DNA of 64,000 nucleotides from JADHLJ01 sp038146985. GTDB taxonomy: Bacteria > Pseudomonadota > Alphaproteobacteria > Thalassobaculales > Thalassobaculaceae. This document shows positions 56,060 through 62,775 of the stretch, one piece after another. The stretch spans positions 1-64,000 of the forward strand of contig JAYQSQ010000018.1 of the NCBI GenBank assembly GCA_038146985.1, in the 5' to 3' direction. Each line of letters starts with the position of its first letter. Position 1 is the stretch's first letter. The notes under the pieces were generated by a model. The model did no database searches. It was given only the letters and a program-made list of their open reading frames with translations, and had not been told where the DNA came from. Position numbers and translations under genes: made by a program.

Positions 56060-57256
56060 TCATCTCGCCCGATAGGTCTCGGGCGCGAATTTGGCGAAAG
56101 CGGCGCCGATCATGACCAGCAGAACGGCGGACAGGATAAGCGCGACGTCGGTCCCGCTGACATCGACGATGAAACCGAGCGCGATGGGTCCTACGACATA
56201 GCCGATATCACCGAGCATGCGGAACATGCTCATCGCCGAGGCGTTCATGCCCGGCGGCGCCGAATCCGCCGCATAGGCCGCCGGGGCGGAGCCGCCGATC
56301 GACGAGGCGACACCCCACAGCACATAGGCACTTGCAAACACCAGGAACCCGCCGGCGATCATGAACAAGAGGAAGGACGCGCCGGTCAGCACGGTGACCG
56401 GCACGATCACCGCCTTGCGGCCCCATCTGTCGGCGATCATGCCGGAGGGATATGTGGCCAGCAGACCAAGCACGCTGCCGACGCCCATGCCGTAGCCGAT
56501 TTCGGAGACCGACAGGCCGAGCTTGAAGCTGCCGATGATCGGGATGATGTTGAACAGCCCGCCAGTGCGGGTCAGCGCGTTAATGAGCGCGATACCGCTG
56601 ACCAGAACGAAACCGATGTTGCGGGACAGCAGGACGATCTGAGCGCCGAAGGTCGGGCGCGGGGTGTCCTTGTTTTCCTTGGAACGTGCCAGATGCCGGG
56701 TTTCCTTGACCGCCAGCAAGGCGACGGTGCTGGCGATCAGACTGGCGCCGCCGCAGAACCAGAACGGGGCGGCGAGGCCATAATAGTCCGCCAGTGGGCC
56801 GCCGACCATCGGGCCGACGCCGACCGCGAAGATGAAGGTGCCCTGATAGATAGCCATGACCCGGCCCCGGCGCTCGGCCGTCGTGATGTCGGCCAGCACC
56901 ACCGCCCCGGTGGTCACCACCATTCCGGCGCCGGCGCCGGCGACGAAGCGGGCGGCCATGAATTCCGGATAGGCATCCGCGAAGACGCTCCAAAAGTTCC
57001 CCGAAGCGGACAGAACCCCGCCGATGGCGAGCGCCGGCTGGCGTCCCCAATTGTCCGACAGCCAGCCGGACGGCATCGCCAGCACGAAACGGGCGAGGCC
57101 ATAGACCGCGATCGCCATACCGATGGCCGTCGCCGATACGCCGAAGGTTTCGGCATAAATCGGCATCGCCGGGACCATGGCGCCGAAGCCGAGCTGATTC
57201 GCGAAGATCAGCACGCACATCGCGATCAGGACACGGCGTTCGAAAGGCATGGACAT
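56060..57256 (-). CDS. MFS transporter, 12-helix type
   Basis: A 398-residue major-facilitator protein with 12 predicted helices and the loop 2-3 motif GWLSDNWGRQPAL (G-x-L-S-D-x-x-G-R). The C-terminal half has a second GMIADRWGRKAV motif. Uptake or efflux of a small organic compound. Start MSMPFERRVL. Divergent from the EmrB-type gene across 224 bp. Confidence 0.85.
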   Translation of the reverse strand: MSMPFERRVLIAMCVLIFANQLGFGAMVPAMPIYAETFGVSATAIGMAIAVYGLARFVLAMPSGWLSDNWGRQPALAIGGVLSASGNFWSVFADAYPEFMAARFVAGAGAGMVVTTGAVVLADITTAERRGRVMAIYQGTFIFAVGVGPMVGGPLADYYGLAAPFWFCGGASLIASTVALLAVKETRHLARSKENKDTPRPTFGAQIVLLSRNIGFVLVSGIALINALTRTGGLFNIIPIIGSFKLGLSVSEIGYGMGVGSVLGLLATYPSGMIADRWGRKAVIVPVTVLTGASFLLFMIAGGFLVFASAYVLWGVASSIGGSAPAAYAADSAPPGMNASAMSMFRMLGDIGYVVGPIALGFIVDVSGTDVALILSAVLLVMIGAAFAKFAPETYRAR

Positions 57257-57480
57257 CGGTTTCGGGCGCTACGTTTCGGCGGGATTGGACCGTTTGGGTG
57301 TACACTGCATAGGCGGATCCGTCACCGTTGCATAGAAGCACGGTGCGGCGCGGTATCAAGGATCGGATGCTTGGGTGTATCAAAGACCGGTGATTTGCGG
57401 CATCCAGGGCACAGCCGCTAGGTTTACGTGGGAGCAGCAGGCCAAAGCCCCGGAAAAGAAGGGCGGCCACGTGGAAAACG

Positions 57481-58995
57481 ATGACCGCCACCGTCGCCCA
57501 GTTCGATGAGACGCCCGCCTATCGCGCCCTGATCATGATGACCATGGCCGGGACGACGATGCTGTATTCGTTGACCCTGACCATGGTGAACATTGTCCTG
57601 CCGCAATTGCAGGGCGCCTTGTCGGCAAGCCAGGACCAGATTTCCTGGGTCGTCACCCTGAATGTCCTGGCTACGGCGATCGCGACGCCTTTGACCGGGT
57701 CCATGGTCGCGATCTTCGGCCGCCGCAAGGTGTTGATCGTCTGCACGTCCGGCTTCACCCTGGCGACGCTGGCCTGCGGCTTCTCGACCTCGCTGGAAGG
57801 TCTGCTGTTCTTCCGCATCCTGCAAGGCATGCTGGGCGCGCCGCTGGTGCCGTTGTCGCAAGCCACCTTGTTGCAGAGCTATCCACGCGAGATGCATGCC
57901 AAGGTGAACAGCATCTACGGCATGTCCGTCGTCGTCGGCCCGGCGATCGCGCCCTCGCTCGGCGGGTATCTCTCCCAGGCCTATGACTGGCGATGGGTGT
58001 TTTTCCTGATGCTGCCGCTGGGCGTTCTGGCGGTGCTCGGCAACCTCAAATGGGTCAGGGATGCGGGCCGGGAGGACAATGTCAGGTTTGACTATGTCGG
58101 CTTCACACTTTTCTCGATCGCCATCGTATGCCTGCAGCTTGTGCTGGACCGGGGCGAGCGCGAGGACTGGTTTGAATCGCTGCAGATCCTGACTCTGTGC
58201 TCGTTCATGGCGATCGCGATGTACATGTTCGTCGCCAACACGTTTTTCACCCGCCAGCCCTATATCAATCCCAGGATCTTCCTGAACCGCAATTATGTCA
58301 TCGGCGTCTTCCTGGTTTTCGTATACGGCTCCCTGAATTTCACGCCGTTGGTGCTGTTGCCGCCGATGCTGCAGAACCTCAAGGGATATCCGGACGAGCT
58401 GATCGGTTTCATCCTGGCGATGCGGGGCGTCGGCATGATTCTCGGCTTCTTCTGTGCCGCGCGGATGGGCAAGCTGGACCCGCGCATCGGCATGGTCCTG
58501 GGCATGGGCTGTATCGGGCTCAGCGGCTGGGCGATGAGTCTCTATGATCTGAACGTGGCGCTCGGCGCGCTTTCCTGGGCGAGCATCCTGCAGGGATTTG
58601 GCTGCGGCATCCTGTGGGTGCCGCTCGCGGTGATCACCTTTTCGACCATGCCGCCGAACCTGTTCCCCGAGGCCTCGGCCTTTTTCCATCTGCTCCGCAA
58701 TCTCGGCACCAGCGTCTTCGTGGCGCTTAGCGTCACTCTGCTGATCCGCACCTCGAAGATTCGCTACTCCGAGATGACGGAAGGGATCTCGCCGTTCAAC
58801 GAAAGCCTCGCCTTTCCCGGCGTGGTCGGGGAAGGCGTGGTGGATTGGACCACCAGCCTCGGCCGCCTGGCCGCCGAGATGGCCCGCCAGTCGGCGATGA
58901 TCGGCTATGACAACGCGTTCTATTTCTACGCGCTCACCTGCCTGATGTCCCTGCCGGTGCTCTCGCTGGTGACCATCAAGAAGCAGGGTGGGTGA
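57481..58995 (+). CDS. EmrB/QacA-type drug efflux transporter (DHA2, 14-helix)
   Basis: A 504-residue MFS protein with about 14 helices. LTLTMVNIVLPQLQG carries the motif D1-like start, GSMVAIFGRRKVL the loop motif, and GMLGAPLVPLSQATLLQSYPREMH the motif C/YP region. Exports lipophilic or amphiphilic compounds. No membrane-fusion (EmrA) partner is next to it. Start ATG 57481; GTG 57471 is possible. Confidence 0.85.
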   Translation: MTATVAQFDETPAYRALIMMTMAGTTMLYSLTLTMVNIVLPQLQGALSASQDQISWVVTLNVLATAIATPLTGSMVAIFGRRKVLIVCTSGFTLATLACGFSTSLEGLLFFRILQGMLGAPLVPLSQATLLQSYPREMHAKVNSIYGMSVVVGPAIAPSLGGYLSQAYDWRWVFFLMLPLGVLAVLGNLKWVRDAGREDNVRFDYVGFTLFSIAIVCLQLVLDRGEREDWFESLQILTLCSFMAIAMYMFVANTFFTRQPYINPRIFLNRNYVIGVFLVFVYGSLNFTPLVLLPPMLQNLKGYPDELIGFILAMRGVGMILGFFCAARMGKLDPRIGMVLGMGCIGLSGWAMSLYDLNVALGALSWASILQGFGCGILWVPLAVITFSTMPPNLFPEASAFFHLLRNLGTSVFVALSVTLLIRTSKIRYSEMTEGISPFNESLAFPGVVGEGVVDWTTSLGRLAAEMARQSAMIGYDNAFYFYALTCLMSLPVLSLVTIKKQGG

Positions 58996-59307
58996 GGAAG
59001 GACGATCGAATTTGCGCTTTGTCCACCGTGTGACGTTTTCTAACCGTCGCCCTCGCGCATGCGGGGGCCTCAGGCTCGACTGATCGACATCGCTGATTTC
59101 TCTTGTCCTTCAGAGGTCCCCGCCTTCGCGGGGACGACGAAAGAATGACGGGCCGCGAACCGTGAAGAATTCCCCGCATGACGAGCGAGATTGCGAGCAA
59201 CTCGAAGGATCTTGCCAAATCCGAGGCCCAAATCCATCACCACAAGCCGGATGGCACCTGGCGCCCGCCTCGGTTACGATGGCGCCGCTAATCGGGAGTG
59301 CGAGGCC
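58996..59307. other. Intergenic DNA of 312 bp with palindromic repeat
   Basis: Holds the repeat at 59045-59140 (separate entry). Between 59178 and 59291 a 37-codon open frame (MTSEIASNSKDLAKSEAQIHHH start) overlaps no known gene; I do not support it as coding. No promoter found. Confidence 0.4.
59045..59140. repeat. Dispersed palindromic repeat, GTCGCCCTCGCG type
   Basis: Left arm 59045-59074 (CGTCGCCCTCGCGCATGCGG then GGGCCTCAGG) and right arm 59111-59139 (CAGAGGTCCCCGCCTTCGCG then GGGACGACG) are inverse complements with some mismatches. Same family as 36291-36386. Confidence 0.75.
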
Positions 59308-59676
59308 ATGCAGACAATCCGTGTCGGGGCGGTCGAGGAATTCAAGGACCGCGGCAAGCGGGTGGTCACCATCGGTGACGTGGAGATCGGGATCTTCCGC
59401 CTCGGCGACGAGTTCCACGCCTGGCATAATACCTGCCCGCACCAGGGCGGCCCGGTCTGCCAGGGCCGGCTCTATTCCCTGGTGCGCGAGAACATGGACG
59501 AGGCCACCAAGCAGAGCTTTGGGCGGGTCTATGACGAGGACAAGCTGAACATCGTCTGCCCCTGGCACGGCCTGGAATTCGACATCCGCACCGGCAAGCA
59601 TCCCGGCACCTCGGAACTGGCCCTGGAGCGGGCGACGGTGCAGGTGGACGGAGGCGAGGTCTATGTCCTCCTCTGA
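59308..59676 (+). CDS. Rieske-type 2Fe-2S ferredoxin
   Basis: A 122-residue Rieske protein with C43-P-H45 and C84-P-W-H87 binding 2Fe-2S. An unusually long insertion (about 38 residues, YSLVRENMDEATKQSFGRVYDE) separates the two halves. No signal peptide. Overlaps the next gene by 14 bp; electron carrier for an oxygenase or part of a small complex. ATG 59308 with GGGAGTGCGAGG in front. Confidence 0.85.
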   Translation: MQTIRVGAVEEFKDRGKRVVTIGDVEIGIFRLGDEFHAWHNTCPHQGGPVCQGRLYSLVRENMDEATKQSFGRVYDEDKLNIVCPWHGLEFDIRTGKHPGTSELALERATVQVDGGEVYVLL

Positions 59677-60067
59677 CGGGGACAGCGATAAGAAGATCGG
59701 GGCGCTGGAAAACGACCCCTACGCGGCGCTGGAGCGGGCCGCCGATCTGGTGTGGGAGCGGGCCGAGGGCGCCGTCGCCGAGGGCGAGGCCGCGCGGGTC
59801 TCGGACGCCGCCGTCGCCAAGCTGATGACCGCGGCGGTCAAGCTCTATGCCGCCAAGGCCGACGGCGAGGACCGCACCTTCCGCCCGGTGCTCGGCAGCT
59901 ATGACGAGGTGGTGACGCCGACCGAGGCGCTGACCGCCGTGACCGAGGTGCTGCGCGCGCTGCGTCTCGGCCCGATGGAATTCGGCCTCTGGTCGCGGCG
60001 CCGGCCGGAGGATTATCATGACATTCCCCATGCCCCGCCGCCCAAGGCGGCGACGGGCGAGGATTGA
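59663..60067 (+). CDS. Unknown 134-residue protein coupled to Rieske ferredoxin and amidohydrolase
   Basis: No family recognised. Residues 1-15 are acidic and polar, 18-100 mostly helical and Ala/Glu-rich (ALERAADLVWERAEGAVAEGEAARVSDAAVAKLMTAAVKLYAAK), and a Trp/Arg segment (FGLWSRRRPEDYHDIP) is near the end. It overlaps the Rieske gene by 14 bp and precedes the amidohydrolase by 33 bp, so co-expression is almost certain. Probably a small accessory or subunit protein. Confidence 0.75.
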   Translation: MSSSDGDSDKKIGALENDPYAALERAADLVWERAEGAVAEGEAARVSDAAVAKLMTAAVKLYAAKADGEDRTFRPVLGSYDEVVTPTEALTAVTEVLRALRLGPMEFGLWSRRRPEDYHDIPHAPPPKAATGED

Positions 60068-60100
60068 AGCAGGCCCCGGTAACCGGGGCGGGAGGACAGC

Positions 60101-61324
60101 ATGGACGTGGCGATCGGCAAGGCCCAGGACCATCCGGTTCAGGATTTCGACACCCAGACCGACACCCGTGATTATCTCTCCCACGCCCGGAAAGATGCCG
60201 AGCGCAAGGGATACAGCGACTGGCTGATCGTCGATATCGACGCCCACCATGTGGAAAGCGTGAGCTGGGCCGAGGTGACGGAATATATCGCGGACCCGGT
60301 CGTGCGCCACCAGGCGACCATGTACCAGAAGGAGCGGGTCGGCGCGCCGCCCTATGGCCTGAACGGCGACCTCGGCCTGCGCTATCAAGACGTCGGCGGG
60401 CGCATCCCGCATCAGTCGAGCCAGCGCGAAAAGGTCGAGGAGACCGACGTCCACCGCGACGTGGTGCTGACCCGTCGGGCCATGCACGGCCTCTCGGTCG
60501 ACTATATGGTGCTGTTCCCGACCCCGATGCTGTTCCTCGGCATGCACCCGCAGACCGACATGGAGGTGTTTCTCTCCCAGGCCTATAACCGCTGGCTGAC
60601 TGAGCGGGTGCTGCCCGGCGATCCCGGCATCGTCACCCTGGTGGTGCTGCCCTTCAACACGCCCGACGCCGCGCTCAAGATGGTCGAGACATACGCCGAC
60701 AATCCCAAGGTCATTGGCTTCTGCGTCACCTCGACCCGCTACAAGCCGGTGCATGCCAACGAGTACATGAAGCTCTACCGGGCGATCGAGGAGAGCGGCA
60801 AGCCGATCGCCTTCCATGCCGGCTATCACTGGCAGGACCCGTCGCTCGCCACCTGCAACACCTTCCTCGGCATGCATGCTCTGGGCTTTGCCTGGTGCAA
60901 CATCGTGCACATGACCAACTGGGTGCTGAACGGCATCCCCGAGCGGTTCCCCAAGCTGAAGTCACTCTGGGTCGAAAGCGGCCTCGCCTGGGTCCCGTTC
61001 CTGATGCAGCGCCTGGACGACCAGTACCTGATGCGCCAGTCTGAGGCCCCGCTGCTGAAGCAACTGCCCAGCGAGTACATGCGCCAGAACTGCTGGTACA
61101 CCTGCCAGCCGATGGAGAAGGGGAACCTCAAGGCGCTGGAGGTCACCTTCGAGATGATCAACGCCGAAACCCAGCTCCTCTACGCCTCCGACTGGCCCCA
61201 TTTCGACTTCGACACCCCGAGCGTCATCTACGACCTGCCGTTCCTGGACGAGCAGGCCAAGCGAAACATTCTGGGGCTGAACGCGGCGGGGATGTTTGGG
61301 TTGGACCCGAAGGGGGGAAGGTAG
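60101..61324 (+). CDS. Amidohydrolase_2 (ACMSD-like) metal-dependent hydrolase or decarboxylase
   Basis: A 407-residue TIM-barrel enzyme. Metal ligands: D47-x-H49 (VDIDAHH), His in FHAGYHW, His in NIVHMTNWVL and Asp in YASDWPHFDFD. This superfamily includes ACMSD, gamma-resorcylate and 5-carboxyvanillate decarboxylases. A Rieske ferredoxin upstream suggests an aromatic pathway, but the reaction is open. Third gene of the operon beginning at 59308. Confidence 0.85.
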   Translation: MDVAIGKAQDHPVQDFDTQTDTRDYLSHARKDAERKGYSDWLIVDIDAHHVESVSWAEVTEYIADPVVRHQATMYQKERVGAPPYGLNGDLGLRYQDVGGRIPHQSSQREKVEETDVHRDVVLTRRAMHGLSVDYMVLFPTPMLFLGMHPQTDMEVFLSQAYNRWLTERVLPGDPGIVTLVVLPFNTPDAALKMVETYADNPKVIGFCVTSTRYKPVHANEYMKLYRAIEESGKPIAFHAGYHWQDPSLATCNTFLGMHALGFAWCNIVHMTNWVLNGIPERFPKLKSLWVESGLAWVPFLMQRLDDQYLMRQSEAPLLKQLPSEYMRQNCWYTCQPMEKGNLKALEVTFEMINAETQLLYASDWPHFDFDTPSVIYDLPFLDEQAKRNILGLNAAGMFGLDPKGGR

Positions 61325-61329
61325 GGGCA

Positions 61330-61818
61330 TTGACCCGCGCTAGGATGCAAAGCGGCGAGTTCGGTGAGCAATACGTCAAAGAGCGGCTTCGGCAGCTTGG
61401 CTGGGATGTCGACGAATTGGTCCGAACCAACCAGCCCAACTTCGATATTGTCGCAAAAAAGGCCAGTGCTACCAAACGCATCCAGGTTAAAACGAAGAAA
61501 CACAAGGAAAAGGCATCATTGGGAGGCGGCTGGAGCCCCGAGAGACCTATCTTCAACAAAGTGCCGACAGAACCTTTCGCTGACTACGTGGTGATGGTCC
61601 GGTTCACGGATGACACTGATATCGAATGTTTTGTGTTGCCGATTGCGGAAGCTGAAGCGCTCGCAGAGTGGTTCGGAACCAATCTGCTTAGTTTGGGAAA
61701 ATCACCGTCACATATGTATCCGTATGTGGGGCGACGCATCCGACAATCCCGAGAGTATCCGTTCAACGTCCGAGAACCTTGGGAGCGATATTCGGAAGCC
61801 TGGGACTTGATACGTTAA
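61330..61818 (+). CDS. Possible PD-(D/E)xK nuclease-like protein, low GC
   Basis: A 162-residue protein (TTG start 61330; ATG 61345 is a fair alternative). Near the N-terminus SGEFGEQYVKERLRQLGWDV with E13, then PNFDIV with D39 and IQVKTKK with Q52-V-K54, a spacing that fits a PD-(D/E)xK endonuclease core. GC content is clearly below its neighbours, with A-rich codons, which suggests acquisition. The stop of the amidohydrolase is 5 bp upstream, so it may ride on that operon. Function as a nuclease not proven. Confidence 0.55.
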   Translation: MTRARMQSGEFGEQYVKERLRQLGWDVDELVRTNQPNFDIVAKKASATKRIQVKTKKHKEKASLGGGWSPERPIFNKVPTEPFADYVVMVRFTDDTDIECFVLPIAEAEALAEWFGTNLLSLGKSPSHMYPYVGRRIRQSREYPFNVREPWERYSEAWDLIR

Positions 61819-61955
61819 ACTCGGAGTCCGGGGCCATGGCCGTAATCAGGGTTGGCCCCGTTCCATCAACCCAGTAATGGATTTCCGGGTCCCCGCCATC
61901 TAGGCTCAGATCCAAGAGCCAGGCCACCAACCCCAACCCCACGGGAGCAACCCAC

Positions 61956-62351
61956 ATGACCCTTACCTTGGAGGAAGCCAACCGGATCGCCCAGGGCGCC
62001 ATTGCCGAGGCGGAGAGTCTGGGGATCCGGATCAGCGTGGCGGTCTGTGATGCCGGCGGGCGGTTGCTGGCGTTTCAGCGGATGGACGGGGCGATCTGGG
62101 CCGGGGCTTATGGGAGTCAGGGCAAGGCGGTGGCCTCGGCGGCATTCGGGCGGCCCAGCGGGGATCTGACCGAGCGGGCGGATCATCCCACCTTCCGCGG
62201 CATCGTCGCGGCCGAGGGCGGGCACATCTTTCTCGGCCAGGGTGGCGTGCCGGTCCTGCGCGATGGCGCCATCATCGGCGGCTGCGGCGTCGGCGGCGGC
62301 ACCGGCCAGCAGGACGAGGACTGCGCCCGGGCCGGTGTCGGGATGCTTTAG
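61956..62351 (+). CDS. GlcG/HbpS-family protein
   Basis: A 131-residue protein of the GlcG/HbpS (haem-degrading/PduO-C-like) fold: MTLTLEEANRIAQGAIAEAESLGIRISVAVCDAGGRLLAFQRMDGA and GGVPVLRDGAIIGGCGVGGGTGQQDEDCARAG. Family members bind haem or cobalamin or accompany glycolate and propanediol enzymes. No such partner is next door. Begins with ATG 61956. Confidence 0.8.
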   Translation: MTLTLEEANRIAQGAIAEAESLGIRISVAVCDAGGRLLAFQRMDGAIWAGAYGSQGKAVASAAFGRPSGDLTERADHPTFRGIVAAEGGHIFLGQGGVPVLRDGAIIGGCGVGGGTGQQDEDCARAGVGML

Positions 62352-62395
62352 GGGACGGAAACTCGGGCTGGTGCGTCCGTATCAATCTTTATTCG

Positions 62396-62541
62396 CGAAT
62401 CCCCGGCGCGGGTCGGGGCCAACGCCTGAGACGCTGGCTCGCGCTTTATAGCGGAGCCCTTTCGAAGGTTCTTGAGAGTGCTCAGCTATCCGTCACGATG
62501 ACAATTCTCAGGCGTCAGCCCCGACCTTCGTCGGGGATTCG
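62396..62541. repeat. Palindromic repeat with 35-bp arms
   Basis: Left arm 62396-62430 begins CGAATCCCCGGCGCGGGTCG and ends CGCCTGAG; right arm 62507-62541 is its inverse complement with a few mismatches. The spacer is about 76 bp. The arms differ from the other repeat family in the window. Confidence 0.75.
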
Positions 62542-62559
62542 TATTGGGCGGAAACCTTA

Positions 62560-62698
62560 CCGTCGCCCTGGCGAAGGGCAGGGCCAAGCTCCGGCGGTGC
62601 AGCTTGACCGGTCAGACCTTCGGTTGAGCGATATACATTGGGAACCGCAGCAAATGGACAGTCCCGATTCAAGGCCCTGCCTTTCGCCAGGGCGACGG
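62560..62698. repeat. Palindromic repeat, CCGTCGCCCTGGCGAAGGGC arms
   Basis: Left arm 62560-62585 and right arm 62673-62698 (GGCCCTGCCTTTCGCCAGGG then CGACGG) pair almost perfectly around an 87-bp centre. Diverged member of the 36291-36386 family. Confidence 0.75.
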
Positions 62699-62775
62699 AA
62701 ACTTTTTCGCTCCGATCCGCCCAGCAATAGTCCCGTTGCCCCAGTGAAAACAGAGGCGAAACGCTTCCGCGATCC

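Larger units (their letters stand above)
62352..62775. other. Intergenic region (424 bp) of two palindromic repeats
   Basis: Carries two adjacent repeats (62396-62541 and 62560-62698) and no gene. The rest (62352-62395, 62699-62775) holds nothing else I can see. A convergent gene end lies on each side. Confidence 0.6.

Noticed and set aside
54472..57421. Two plus-strand open frames over 500 codons covering UxaA and the MFS gene
   Set aside because: Antisense shadows with biased His/Arg/Asp content; the minus strand holds the real genes.
57257..57480. Regulatory palindrome between divergent MFS genes
   Set aside because: No convincing symmetric site or promoter was found on inspection.
59178..59291. 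37-codon frame starting MTSEIASNSKDLAK
   Set aside because: Short, no ribosome site or partner, and stops just before the Rieske start; possible but unsupported.
62396..62698. CRISPR-like array
   Set aside because: Repeats are inverted, not direct, and there are no regular spacers or cas genes.
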